A stretch of 55,478 nucleotides of DNA from Candidatus Aminicenantota bacterium. Lineage in GTDB: Bacteria; Acidobacteriota; Aminicenantia; Aminicenantales; JAFGAV01. The translations under genes were made by a program, and so were the position numbers. The DNA lies in the NCBI GenBank assembly GCA_016933515.1, contig JAFGAV010000111.1, positions 1-55,478 on the forward strand, given 5' to 3'. The notes beneath the pieces were generated by a model that was not told where the DNA came from, ran no database searches, and saw only the letters and a program-made list of their open reading frames with translations. Of this stretch, positions 7,223 to 15,993 are shown in pieces (position 1 is the first letter of the stretch; each line of letters begins with the position of its first letter).

Positions 7223-7951
7223 GTGCAGATCCGATTGAACAAATATCTTTCCCAAGCCGGCCGGGCGTCCCGCCGGGAGGCCGACCGCCTGATCGCCGCG
7301 GGCAAGGTCCGGGTGAACGGCGCGGTCGTCACGGACCTGGGACGGACGGTGGATGACGCGCAGGACCGGGTGGAGGTCGGGGGCCGGAAGATCAGCGCCC
7401 GGCAGGAACCGGTCACTATCGTGCTTCACAAGCCGCCCGGATGCCTGGTCACGCGCAACGATCCGCAGGGCCGCCCCACGATTTATGACTTTCTCCCCCA
7501 GGTCAAGACGAGCATTTTCCCCGTCGGACGGCTCGACTTCGAAAGCGAGGGCCTGCTGCTCCTCACCAACGACGGCGAACTCGCCTTCCGGCTGACGCAT
7601 CCCCGTTTTCAGGTCCCCAAGACCTACTTGGTGAAGGCGGAAGGCGAGATCGGAGGGGACAAGGTCAAGCGGCTGGAGAGGGGGATCCGGCTGGAAGACG
7701 GGAAAACCGCCCCGGCCCGCATCCGCGTCCTGACCGCAGCCGCCGCCTCGAGCCTGCTCAGGATCGAGGTGCGCGAGGGCCGGAAGCGCGAGGTGAGACG
7801 GATGCTTGAGGCCGTCGGCCATCGGGTGACGATGCTCAAACGCATCGCCTTCGCCGGGTTGGAGCTTGCGCCCCTTCAGAGAGGACGGTGGCGGTTTCTC
7901 TCGGCCAGGGAAACCAAAGCTTTGAAAGACCTGGTGGGGATGAAATCTTGA
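7223..7951 (+). CDS. rluB: 23S rRNA pseudouridine synthase, RsuA/RluB family
   Basis: The 242-residue enzyme begins with an S4 RNA-binding domain (QIRLNKYLSQAGRASRREAD, then KVRVNG) and continues with the catalytic domain, whose GRLDFESEGLLLLTNDGE motif carries the catalytic aspartate. The C-terminal block EGRKREVRRMLEAVGHRVTMLKR is also typical. It isomerises a uridine in rRNA; RluB acts on 23S rRNA helix 93, but RluB, RluE, RluF and RsuA cannot be separated by motif alone. The start is GTG at 7223 behind AAGGAG. Its end overlaps the possible TTG start of the next gene. Confidence 0.88.
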   Translation: MQIRLNKYLSQAGRASRREADRLIAAGKVRVNGAVVTDLGRTVDDAQDRVEVGGRKISARQEPVTIVLHKPPGCLVTRNDPQGRPTIYDFLPQVKTSIFPVGRLDFESEGLLLLTNDGELAFRLTHPRFQVPKTYLVKAEGEIGGDKVKRLERGIRLEDGKTAPARIRVLTAAAASSLLRIEVREGRKREVRRMLEAVGHRVTMLKRIAFAGLELAPLQRGRWRFLSARETKALKDLVGMKS

Positions 7952-10323
7952 TCCGCGGGAGGTTCGGGCATCTCCCCGCCCTGGCGGCCTTCGCCCTGCT
8001 CTCGGCGGCGATGACCTGGCCCCTCGTCCTCCATCTCTCCGACCGGGTGCCCTCCGATCCCTACGACCCTCTCCACCTCGTCTGGCTTCTCGACCGGAAC
8101 GCCCGCTCCGCCGAGGGCGGATTCAAGGACTTCGGCCGGGGCAATATTTTTACCCCCCACAGCGACACGGCCTATTACGGCGACGTCATTCCCGCCCTGT
8201 CCCTTCTCTCTTGGCCGGTCGGCCGGTTGGCCGGGAATTTCGTCACGGCCTACAACGTGTTGCATATCCTTTCGTTTTTTCTCTGCGCCTGGGGCATGTA
8301 CGCCCTGGCCTGCCGCCTGGCGCGCTCCAAACCGGCGGCTTTCCTGGCCGGCCTGATTTTCGCCTTCTGCGCCTATCGCTTCGGCCACTTGGCGCATCTC
8401 GAGATCCTCCATTTCGCCTGGATCCCTTTTTGTTTTCTTTTTCTGCACAGGTTCTTCGAGAGCCTTTCGCTTCGGGACCTGATACCCGCCGCCCTGTTTT
8501 TTCTCCTGCAGGTTTTGAGCTGCGCTTACTATGGGCCGTTCGCGGCTTTGTTCTTCGCCCTCTTTTTTCTGTTTTTCGCTTTTCAGAAAAGGCTTTGGGC
8601 CGAACCCCGTTTTTGGCTGAAAATCCTTCCCATCCTGGCCGCGACGGCGGCCGTCCTGGTCTGGTATTTCCTGCCCTACGTCCGCGTCCACAAAGCGATG
8701 TTTTTCAGCCGGCCGCTCTGGGAAGTCGAAGCGTTTTCAGCCCAGCTTCAGCATTTTCTCTCGGTCCCGCGCGAATCGGCCCTCTGGGGACGGCTCCTGG
8801 GTTCGCTGGGCGGGCCGGAGACCTGCCTGTATCCGGGCCTGGCGGCCGTCGGCTTGACCCTGGCTTGGTGGTTCGGGCGTTCCCGGCCGCGACCCGAGCC
8901 GCCCGCCTATCGCGTCAAAGGACGGAAGTTCTTTCTGGTTTGGGATGTGATCAACGGAGCCTGGTTCGCATTCGTTCTGGCCGTCGTCGTCAGCGGAGGA
9001 TTTCAGTTCGCCGTGGCCGGCGTCAAGGTTTCCGCCCGCCATGTCGAAAAACCGTTCCTGGCGTTTCTTGTCTCTTTGGCCCTGCGCTTTCTTCTCGACA
9101 GGAGAAAAAGGGAAAGGGGGCGCCGCGCCTTCGAAGCCAGGAATCCGGAAGAGTGGTTTTATCTCCTTCTCCTCCTCGCCGCCGGGCTCCTGAGCCTGGG
9201 CCCCACGGTCCGTGTCGCGGGCCGCGCCCTTTTTCCCGGCCCGTACGGTCTTCTCTACAAATGGGTCCCGGGTTTTTCATCGTTGCGCGCGCCGGCCCGC
9301 TTCGCCGCGCTGGTCATGCTGGCCCTGGCCCTGTTCAGCGCCCTGGCCCTGGCGCGACTTCTCGGACGGCTCCGGTCTCCCGCGGCCCGGGCCGCGGCGG
9401 TCTCGGGCCTGAGCCTTCTTGTCCTCGCCGAGGCGTTCATGCTCCCTCTGCCGCTCGCGCCCGTCAGGACCGGCGAAGACATTCCCGAAGTCTACGCCGC
9501 CGTCCGGGCTCTTCCGGCCGACGCGGTTCTGGTCGAGGCGCCGATGCCCGAAAGCGATGCCGAAGAATACCGCGAAGCTCTGCCCATGTATTATTCCGCC
9601 TTTCACCGAAAAAGAATCGTCAACGGCTACAGCGGCTACAGCCCTCCGGGCTACAGGATCGTCCGGGAGGCCATGGAGGGATTTCCCTCTCCCGAGGTTT
9701 TCGGGTTGTTGAGGGACCTCGAGGTCACCCACGTGCTCGTCCGTACGGAGGGATACAGGCGGGAGAAGGGACAGGAGGCCGTGAAATCTCTCGGCGGCTT
9801 TTCCTCGGAAGTTGAGATCGTATTTCAGGACGGAAGCGGCACTCTCCTCAGGATCCTTCCCGGCGTGGGACGAGAGGGGGGAAGGCCTCCGCCGGTATCC
9901 CGGGACCGGCGCCCGTCCTGGCGCGGCTCGAGCAACCGCAATCCCGAGCAAGTTCCTCTGGCTTTCGACGGCCGCGCCGATACGATCTGGACGACCGGAT
10001 ATCCCCAGCACCCGGGCGATCATTTCATCCTCGACCTCGGCGGGGAGCGCGAGCTCGAAGGACTGGAGATGGATTTTGGAGTCGCGCCCTATGATTATCC
10101 GCGGGGATTCGTCCTCGAGGGATCGCTCGACGGACGCTCCTGGCGGACTCTCGCGGAAAAGCCCGTCTACTGGCCGGCGATCAGCCGGCGCACGGTCGAG
10201 GTTTTTTCTTCTTATCGCGCCGCGGCCGTCTTCGAGCGGACACGGATCAGATATTTCCGCGTCATCCTCACCCGGCCGAGCCCGCGCCACTGGTCGATCT
10301 CCGAGATCCGCGCCCTGGACTGA
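7948..10323 (+). CDS. Large polytopic membrane protein with C-terminal discoidin-like domain
   Basis: The product is about 791 residues with roughly ten hydrophobic helices in the first 530 residues (e.g. AALFFLLQVLSCAYYGPFAA), laid out like membrane glycosyltransferase or YfhO-type proteins. A soluble region follows. The last 160 residues contain FDGRADTIWTTGYPQHPGD and LDLGGERELEGLEMDFG, the pattern of an F5/8 type C (discoidin) carbohydrate-binding fold. An extracytoplasmic sugar-related role is inferred; no catalytic residues were identified with confidence. The start is uncertain. TTG at 7948, overlapping the rluB stop, fits the first membrane helix best; the frame is open further upstream inside rluB. 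It converges on the LonB-type protease gene. Confidence 0.65.
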   Translation: MIRGRFGHLPALAAFALLSAAMTWPLVLHLSDRVPSDPYDPLHLVWLLDRNARSAEGGFKDFGRGNIFTPHSDTAYYGDVIPALSLLSWPVGRLAGNFVTAYNVLHILSFFLCAWGMYALACRLARSKPAAFLAGLIFAFCAYRFGHLAHLEILHFAWIPFCFLFLHRFFESLSLRDLIPAALFFLLQVLSCAYYGPFAALFFALFFLFFAFQKRLWAEPRFWLKILPILAATAAVLVWYFLPYVRVHKAMFFSRPLWEVEAFSAQLQHFLSVPRESALWGRLLGSLGGPETCLYPGLAAVGLTLAWWFGRSRPRPEPPAYRVKGRKFFLVWDVINGAWFAFVLAVVVSGGFQFAVAGVKVSARHVEKPFLAFLVSLALRFLLDRRKRERGRRAFEARNPEEWFYLLLLLAAGLLSLGPTVRVAGRALFPGPYGLLYKWVPGFSSLRAPARFAALVMLALALFSALALARLLGRLRSPAARAAAVSGLSLLVLAEAFMLPLPLAPVRTGEDIPEVYAAVRALPADAVLVEAPMPESDAEEYREALPMYYSAFHRKRIVNGYSGYSPPGYRIVREAMEGFPSPEVFGLLRDLEVTHVLVRTEGYRREKGQEAVKSLGGFSSEVEIVFQDGSGTLLRILPGVGREGGRPPPVSRDRRPSWRGSSNRNPEQVPLAFDGRADTIWTTGYPQHPGDHFILDLGGERELEGLEMDFGVAPYDYPRGFVLEGSLDGRSWRTLAEKPVYWPAISRRTVEVFSSYRAAAVFERTRIRYFRVILTRPSPRHWSISEIRALD

Positions 10324-10432
10324 CGGCCGCGGCCGGCCGCATGGCCGTTCTCTATCGCCCTTTTGCGCGCCGAGCGCTCCCTTGGAAAAGAGGGGGAAGC
10401 GGCACCCGCGGAAGTCACTCCGGACCGGTCCG

Positions 10433-12865
10433 TCACTCGCCCTGCGAAAGCCCCGCGTATTCTTTCCAACTTCGGGCCAGGCGCTGCAATTCCCGGTCCA
10501 CGAGGAAATGGGCCGTGCCTTCCTCGAACGAGCCGTCCTTTCTCCGCTTTCCGGCCTCGACGCCGGTGAGGATCTCGAATCCCTCATCGACGGTCTTGAC
10601 CGGGTAGACGTGGAACTTGCCCTTGGCCACGGCCTCGACGACGTCCTGTCGGAGCATGAGATTTCGGGCGTTTTGGTGGGGGATGATGACGCCCTGCGTG
10701 CCGGTCAGGCCCTTGGCCTTGCAGACTTCGTAGAACCCCTCGATCTTTTCATTGACCCCGCCGATGGGCTGGATCTCGCCCTTCTGGTTGAGCGAGCCCG
10801 TGACGGCGATGTCCTGCCGGAGGGGGAGGCCGGAGAGGCTGGAGAGGATGGCGTAAACCTCGGTCGAGGAGGCGCTGTCGCCGTCCACCCCGCCGTAGGA
10901 TTGTTCGAAGGCGATGCTGGCCGAGAGCGAGAAGGGCTTGTCCTGGGCGTAGACGCCTCGGAGGTAGCCGCCCAGGATGAGGACGCCCTTGTTGTGCGTT
11001 CGGCCGCTGAGGTCGGCCTCGCGCTCGATGTTGATGACCCCGGCTCGGCCGACCGCGGTCTTGGCCGTGATGCGCGTCGGCTTGCCGAAAGCGAACTGGC
11101 CCATGTCGTAGACCGACAATCCGTTCACCTGGCCCGTGACCGCGCCCTGGGTGTCGATGAGGATCGTGCCCTCCTCGATCATCTCCTGGATCTTGTCCTC
11201 GATGAGGCTGACCCTCTCGAACCGCTCGCGGACGGTTTTCTCGACGTGCTTGCGGCCGACGCTTTTCTTTCGATCCCGGGCCGCCCAGTAGGACGATTCG
11301 CGGATGACGTCGGCCAGGACGTGGAAGCGCGTGGAGATCTTTTTTTGCCGTCCGGCGATGCGCGTCCCGTACTCGATGAGAGCCGCCACGCCGTCCCGGT
11401 CGAAGGGCAGGAGGGCGTCGTCGCGGCAGATCTTGCGGATGAAGCGGGCGTAATCGGTGATCGTTTTCTCGCTTTTGGGCACCTCGGAATCGAACTCGGC
11501 TTTGATCTTGAAGATTTTCTTGAAATCCTGGTCCAGGAAATAGAGGAGATCATAGATTTCGGGGTCGCCGATCATGACCACCTTGACGTCGCATTTTACG
11601 GGTTCGGGCTTAAGGCTCTTGGACATGAAGAGGTAGAGGGAGGCGAAGTTCTGAATCTCGAACATATGATTGCGCAGCGTCCGCTTGAGCGTGGCCCACA
11701 CGCCGGCCTCGACGAGGGCGTCCAGGGCGTTGATCACCAGATAGCCGCCGTTGGCCTTGAGGAAGGAGCCGGCCTTGATCTTAGTGAAGTCCGTCTGGAA
11801 AGCGCCGAAGCGGGGGGAGGACGATTCGATCGAGCCGAAAAGGTTGATGTAAGTCGGATTGGTTTCCATGACCACCGGCGCGTGCTTGAGCTCGGAATTG
11901 TCGATGAGCAGGTTGACGCGGTATTCGAGATAGGGGTCGGGGGCGCCTTCCTTTTCCTTCTCTTCCTTCTTCTGGTTTTTGAAGAGCTCGATGTTGCCTG
12001 CCAGGCGGCTCTCGACCTCGCTCAGATAATCCTGGACGGACCGGGCGGTGAATTTCGCCATGAGATCCTTGATCGCGGCGCTGATGACCGGCGTCAAGAA
12101 GTCCTCGTCGAGTTTCTTAAGCAGGGCGTGCGTCTCCTCTTCGAGCTCCCGCAGGCGGCCGAGCACGTTCTCGAGCTTGCCCGAAAGCTTTTCGTATTTC
12201 TTCCGAAGCTCGTCGAACTTCTCCGGAGGAAGCTTGCCCTCCTTGACCAAGGCCTCGACTTTGGACAGGGGCGTGGGCGCGTTGTCGATGACCGGAACGA
12301 GGTCGGGCTTGACGAACAGGCCCATCTGGACCTGGATGACCGAGAATCCCTCGCGGGACACTTCCTCTTCGAAAGTCTTGAGCATGGCCCGCTGTTTGAC
12401 CTGCTGGGCCTCGACGGCCTGGTCCCGGGACTCGGTGTATTGCGCGCTCTTAAGCAGGTTGGGGATGTCCGTCTTGAGCGTCTCGATCAGGCGCTCCATG
12501 GCGGCCTCGAACATCCGGCCCTTCCCGGCGGGGAGAATGATCAGGCGCGGCTCGTCGGGATTCTTGAAGTTGTTGACGTACAGGATATCGTCTGGCACCC
12601 GGCCGCTCTTTTGCATCTTCTCCAAGAGCTGCTTGATGGTCGTCGTTCGGCCCGTGCCCACCATGCCGGAGATGAAAATGTTGTAGCCCAGGCTTTTGAT
12701 GTCCAGGCCCGTTTTGAGCGCCCGCAGGGCCCGCTCCTGGCCGATGATCTCGTCGCAAGGATCGAGCTCGTCGGTCGAAGAGAAGGAGATCTTGGTCGGA
12801 TCGCATTCCCAGCGCAGTTTGTCGGGGCTAAGCTCGGGAAAGGCGTTCCTGGTTTTCTTGTTCAT
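10433..12865 (-). CDS. LonB-type ATP-dependent protease
   Basis: The 810-residue protein combines an AAA+ ATPase with a Lon-type serine protease domain. The Walker A is SGMVGTGRTTT near residue 67. The C-terminal protease domain has the catalytic serine in DGDSASSTE and the lysine in GGVNEKIEGFYE, the Ser-Lys dyad of Lon proteases. It lacks the N-terminal substrate-binding domain of LonA and has a long coiled-coil insert between the Walker motifs, as in the archaeal/bacterial LonB-like group (AAA_32 plus Lon_C). It should degrade misfolded or regulatory proteins. The ATG at 12865 is preferred over one five codons upstream because GGAG lies at the right distance before it. It is a single-gene unit with its own promoter. 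Confidence 0.85.
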   Translation of the reverse strand: MNKKTRNAFPELSPDKLRWECDPTKISFSSTDELDPCDEIIGQERALRALKTGLDIKSLGYNIFISGMVGTGRTTTIKQLLEKMQKSGRVPDDILYVNNFKNPDEPRLIILPAGKGRMFEAAMERLIETLKTDIPNLLKSAQYTESRDQAVEAQQVKQRAMLKTFEEEVSREGFSVIQVQMGLFVKPDLVPVIDNAPTPLSKVEALVKEGKLPPEKFDELRKKYEKLSGKLENVLGRLRELEEETHALLKKLDEDFLTPVISAAIKDLMAKFTARSVQDYLSEVESRLAGNIELFKNQKKEEKEKEGAPDPYLEYRVNLLIDNSELKHAPVVMETNPTYINLFGSIESSSPRFGAFQTDFTKIKAGSFLKANGGYLVINALDALVEAGVWATLKRTLRNHMFEIQNFASLYLFMSKSLKPEPVKCDVKVVMIGDPEIYDLLYFLDQDFKKIFKIKAEFDSEVPKSEKTITDYARFIRKICRDDALLPFDRDGVAALIEYGTRIAGRQKKISTRFHVLADVIRESSYWAARDRKKSVGRKHVEKTVRERFERVSLIEDKIQEMIEEGTILIDTQGAVTGQVNGLSVYDMGQFAFGKPTRITAKTAVGRAGVINIEREADLSGRTHNKGVLILGGYLRGVYAQDKPFSLSASIAFEQSYGGVDGDSASSTEVYAILSSLSGLPLRQDIAVTGSLNQKGEIQPIGGVNEKIEGFYEVCKAKGLTGTQGVIIPHQNARNLMLRQDVVEAVAKGKFHVYPVKTVDEGFEILTGVEAGKRRKDGSFEEGTAHFLVDRELQRLARSWKEYAGLSQGE

Positions 12866-12882
12866 GGGAAATCTCCGCATCT

Positions 12883-12912
12883 TTCATACCATAGTCTCCT
12901 GAGAAGACTCAA
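12883..12912 (-). promoter_or_regulatory. Putative promoter of the LonB-type protease gene
   Basis: On the minus strand TTGAGT (12912-12907) and TATGAA (12888-12883) are 18 bases apart. A short inverted repeat (AGTCT 12893-12897, AGACT 12905-12909) lies in the spacer and could bind a regulator. No CIRCE or HrcA-type site is visible, so heat-shock control is not supported. Confidence 0.45.
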
Positions 12913-13027
12913 CCCATTCCGTCTTTTCCTCCTTTTGGAGCGCCGCGGACCTGCGCTCTCCCCATGACGCGTCAGACGCGGCGGATCATTCTCGGAGAAA
13001 ACACGTGCAAAAACGGCCGGGTTTTGC

Positions 13028-13033
13028 TAGAAT
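13028..13033 (+). promoter_or_regulatory. Possible -10 box of the GNAT-like gene
   Basis: TAGAAT lies 26 bases before the chosen ATG (13059), in the 193-base gap between divergent genes. The -35 position (GTGCAA at 13005-13010) is poor, so this is a weak call. Confidence 0.3.
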
Positions 13034-13058
13034 GACGGGAACCAGAAACGAGTGGATC

Positions 13059-14183
13059 ATGGGCAACAACATCGTCGTCCGCACAGTCCGTTCCGGGGCG
13101 GACTTCAAGGCCTTTCTGAGACTGCCCTGGAGGATTTACCGTAACGACCGGAACTGGGTGCCGCCCATCGAAAGGGACATTCGCGACCGGCTGGACAAGA
13201 AAAAGAATCCCTTCTTCGAGCATGCCGACCGCGAGATCTTTCTCGCCCTCCGGGACGGGGAGGCGGTGGGGCGCATCGTCGCCGTCCTGGACGAGAACCA
13301 CAATTCCTTCCATGAGGAAAAGATCGTTTTTTTCGGGCTTTATGAGAGCCTCAACGACCCGGAGATCGCCCGGGCGCTCCTCGAGGCCGCGGCGGCCTGG
13401 GGCCGGGAGCGGGGCATGGACACGCTTCGCGGCCCGGTCAACCTCTCTTTGAACGAAGAATGCGCCTTTCTGCTCGAGGGGTTCGACTCGCCGCCGGTCA
13501 TTATGATGCCCTACAACCCGCCTTTTTACCTGAATCTTATGGAGGACTGCGGACTGGTCAAGGCCATGGACCTCTACGCCTACCTCATCACCAAGGATGT
13601 CGTCCTGCCGCCCAAGATCCAGGGCCTTCTCCGGGACATGCGGGAAAATTCCACGATCACCGTCCGGCCGATCAACATGAGAAAATTGAAGGACGAGGCG
13701 GAGAAGATCAAATACATTTACAACAACGCCTGGGAGAAAAATTGGGGCTTCGTCCTTTGGACGGGCAAGGAGATGGACCATATGATCCGGAACCTGAAGT
13801 CCCTGGCCGACCCGAACATCATCCTCATCGCCGAGGACAAGGGCCGGCCGGTGGGATTCGGATTCGGGTTCCCGAATTACAACGAGATCCTGATCAAGCT
13901 CAACGGAAAGCTCACGCCCTGGAACATGGCCCGCATCCTGCTTGCCCGGCGCAAGATCCGGAGCATGCGCGCTCCGGTGTTCGGCATCCTCAAGGAATAC
14001 CGTCTCTCGGGCCTCAGCTACCTCCTCTTCGACGAGATCGTGCGGCGGGGCAAGGCCCGGGGCTACGAGTGGTGCGAGATGTCCTGGATGCTCGAGAACA
14101 ACGACGCCATCAACCGTTTCAGCCGCTCCGTGGGGGCCAAGGTTTATAAAGAGTATCGCATCTATCAAAAATCCATCGCCTGA
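13059..14183 (+). CDS. GNAT-like acyltransferase family protein (uncharacterised)
   Basis: The 374-residue protein belongs to a widespread uncharacterised family with a GNAT-like fold in the C-terminal half: LIAEDKGRPVGFGFGFPNYNE resembles the acetyl-CoA-binding strand and loop, and YEWCEMSWMLENNDAINRFSRSVGAK matches the final GNAT motif (ExNxxxNxxxxxxGxK). The N-terminal half (WRIYRNDRNWVPP, then PFFEHAD) is a second, degenerate GNAT-like unit. The acceptor is unknown. ATG 13059 was chosen over 13032 because the possible -10 box overlaps the earlier codon. It heads the long plus-strand run that continues to 25370, though the 47-base gap to the crotonase gene leaves co-transcription open. Confidence 0.7.
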   Translation: MGNNIVVRTVRSGADFKAFLRLPWRIYRNDRNWVPPIERDIRDRLDKKKNPFFEHADREIFLALRDGEAVGRIVAVLDENHNSFHEEKIVFFGLYESLNDPEIARALLEAAAAWGRERGMDTLRGPVNLSLNEECAFLLEGFDSPPVIMMPYNPPFYLNLMEDCGLVKAMDLYAYLITKDVVLPPKIQGLLRDMRENSTITVRPINMRKLKDEAEKIKYIYNNAWEKNWGFVLWTGKEMDHMIRNLKSLADPNIILIAEDKGRPVGFGFGFPNYNEILIKLNGKLTPWNMARILLARRKIRSMRAPVFGILKEYRLSGLSYLLFDEIVRRGKARGYEWCEMSWMLENNDAINRFSRSVGAKVYKEYRIYQKSIA

Positions 14184-14230
14184 CCCAACCCCCCGGAGGG
14201 GGCGCGGAAGGGCGAGAAGGGGGATCGAGA

Positions 14231-15013
14231 GTGGAATTCAAGAACTTGCTGGTCAAGGTCGAGGACGGCATCGGCTGGATCATCGTCAACCGTCCCGAGA
14301 AGCTCAACGCCCTGAATTGGCAGACGGTCGAGGAGCTGGACGGAGCGTTTGCCGCCTTCGCCGAGGACGACGCCGTGCGGGTGGTCATCTTCACCGGCTC
14401 GGGTGAGAAGGCCTTCGTGGCCGGTGCGGACATCACCGAGCTTGTGAACTTGGACGAGGAGAAGGGCCGGGACTACGCCCGCAAGGGCCAGAAGGTGACT
14501 GAGCTCATCGAATCGTTTCCCAAGCCGGTCATCGCCGGCTTGAACGGCTTCGCCCTGGGCGGCGGAACGGAGTTCGCCATGGCCTGCCACGTCCGGGTGG
14601 CCTCGACAAACGCCAAGATGGGCCAGCCCGAGGTGAAGATCGGATTGATCCCCGGCTACGGCGGCACGCAAAGGCTGCCGCGCCTCGTGGGCAAAGGCCG
14701 GGCCCTGGAGCTCCTCCTCACCGGACGGACGATCGACGCTCCGGAGGCCTTCCGTCTGGGACTGGTGAACGCCGTCGTCGCTCCCGAGGAGCTTCACAAA
14801 GCCTGCGTCGCCCTGGCCAAGGAGATGACGGCCAACGCTCCCCTGGCCCTCGGCCTGGTCATCAAGGCCGTCAACAAGGGCTTGGACAGGCCCCTGGACG
14901 AAGCGCTCGAGAAAGAGGCGAAGTACTTCGGCCGGGTGTGCGCCACGGAAGACAGCGTCGAAGGGACGAAGGCGTTCCTGGAAAAGAGAAAGCCGAATTT
15001 CCGGGGCCGCTAG
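14231..15013 (+). CDS. Enoyl-CoA hydratase (crotonase family)
   Basis: The 260-residue protein shows the full crotonase signature: IIVNRPEKLNALN, the oxyanion-hole segment FVAGADITEL, GGGTEFAMACHVRVAS with the first catalytic glutamate, and GQPEVKIGLIPGYGGTQRLPR with the second. Having both glutamates supports hydration of short 2-enoyl-CoA (a 3-hydroxyacyl-CoA dehydratase role) rather than isomerase or decarboxylase activity. It acts in fatty-acid or butyrate-type metabolism in the cytoplasm. The start is GTG at 14231. It sits 17 bases upstream of ribH, an arrangement with no obvious metabolic logic. Confidence 0.88.
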   Translation: MEFKNLLVKVEDGIGWIIVNRPEKLNALNWQTVEELDGAFAAFAEDDAVRVVIFTGSGEKAFVAGADITELVNLDEEKGRDYARKGQKVTELIESFPKPVIAGLNGFALGGGTEFAMACHVRVASTNAKMGQPEVKIGLIPGYGGTQRLPRLVGKGRALELLLTGRTIDAPEAFRLGLVNAVVAPEELHKACVALAKEMTANAPLALGLVIKAVNKGLDRPLDEALEKEAKYFGRVCATEDSVEGTKAFLEKRKPNFRGR

Positions 15014-15030
15014 AACAAAAGGAGAAGGCC

Positions 15031-15501
15031 ATGGAAACGCATCAAGGCAAGCTCAATGCCAAGGGGCTGAAGGTCGGGATCGTGGTCAGCCGCTTCAACA
15101 GCTTCCTCACCGACCGGTTGCTCGAGGGAGCGCTCGACGCCCTGGATAAGCTGGGCGCCGAGACGGCGGACGTCTCGGTCTATAAGACGCCCGGTTCTTT
15201 TGAGATACCGCTCGTGGCCAAGAAGCTGGCCGCAGCCAAGAAGGTCCACGGCATCGTCTGTCTGGGGGCCCTGGTCAGGGGAGACACGCCTCACTTCGAT
15301 TACCTGAGCGCCGAGGTGACCAAGGGCCTCGCCCAGATCGCCATGGAGCACATGGTCCCCGTGTCCTTCGGCATCCTGACCGTGGACACCGTGGAGCAGG
15401 GCATCGAGCGGGCGGGAACCAAGGCGGGGAACAAGGGCTGGGATGCCGTCTTCTCTCTTGTGGAGACCGTCAACCTGATCAAAGCCTCCGGATTGAGCTG
15501 A
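15031..15501 (+). CDS. ribH: 6,7-dimethyl-8-ribityllumazine synthase
   Basis: The 156-residue protein is the right size for RibH and has its conserved stretches: VVSRFNSFLTDRLLEGA, the PGSFEIP substrate loop, CLGALVRGDTPHFDY with the catalytic histidine region, and AGTKAGNKGWDA near the end. It condenses 5-amino-6-ribitylamino-uracil with dihydroxybutanone phosphate, the penultimate step of riboflavin synthesis, usually as a 60-mer or pentamer. The ATG at 15031 follows AGGAGAAGG. The next gene, nusB, is the usual neighbour of ribH. No FMN riboswitch precedes it, and other rib genes are not in the window. Confidence 0.95.
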   Translation: METHQGKLNAKGLKVGIVVSRFNSFLTDRLLEGALDALDKLGAETADVSVYKTPGSFEIPLVAKKLAAAKKVHGIVCLGALVRGDTPHFDYLSAEVTKGLAQIAMEHMVPVSFGILTVDTVEQGIERAGTKAGNKGWDAVFSLVETVNLIKASGLS

Positions 15502-15519
15502 GGCGCCGGAAGCGAGCGC

Positions 15520-15993
15520 ATGGGCCTTCGCCGCAAAGCCCGCGAAGCCGCCCTGCAGCTGCTCTACCAGCTCGAATTCGAGCCCGGGGAGGGCGAGGAC
15601 GGACGCCGCAAATACTGGTCGCAGCGCCGCGCGGACAAAGCGGTCAGGGAGTATGCCGATCGTCTTTTCCGCACGGTTCTTGAACGGAGGGAGGAGGTCG
15701 ACGCGCTGCTGCGGTCGGTATCGCGCCACTGGCGGCTGGAGCGGATGTCCGTCGTCGACAGAAACATCCTCCGCCTGGCGTCCGTCGAGCTGCTCCTCGG
15801 GGAGGCCGACCCGGCGGTCGTCATCGACGAGGCCATCGAAGTCGCCCGCACTTACGGCAGCGGCGAGTCCGCGGCCTTCGTCAACGGCATCCTGGACGCA
15901 TTGAGCCGCAAACTGGGGCGTTCCCCGGAAGGCGGCCGGGAAAAAATCCATGGGAAAAAAACCGGAACCGAAAGCGGAAAGAAAGCCGACTGA
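15520..15993 (+). CDS. nusB: Transcription antitermination factor NusB
   Basis: The 157-residue protein starts MGLRRKAREAALQLLYQLEF and continues with LERMSVVDRNILRLASVELL and VVIDEAIEVARTYGSGESAAFVNGILDAL, the three diagnostic NusB blocks. NusB pairs with S10 (NusE) on boxA RNA to prevent Rho termination during rRNA transcription. The C-terminus is extended by a charged tail of about 15 residues encoded in the 44-base overlap with lysS. The ribH-nusB order is widely conserved. Confidence 0.93.
   Translation: MGLRRKAREAALQLLYQLEFEPGEGEDGRRKYWSQRRADKAVREYADRLFRTVLERREEVDALLRSVSRHWRLERMSVVDRNILRLASVELLLGEADPAVVIDEAIEVARTYGSGESAAFVNGILDALSRKLGRSPEGGREKIHGKKTGTESGKKAD

Noticed and set aside
9812-12967. 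1051-codon plus-strand open frame
   Set aside because: It lies antisense to the LonB-type protease, which has complete catalytic motifs; the plus-strand translation has none.
12866-13058. Heat-shock (CIRCE) element upstream of the LonB-type gene
   Set aside because: The only inverted repeat there is a 5-base one; the 9-bp CIRCE arms are absent.
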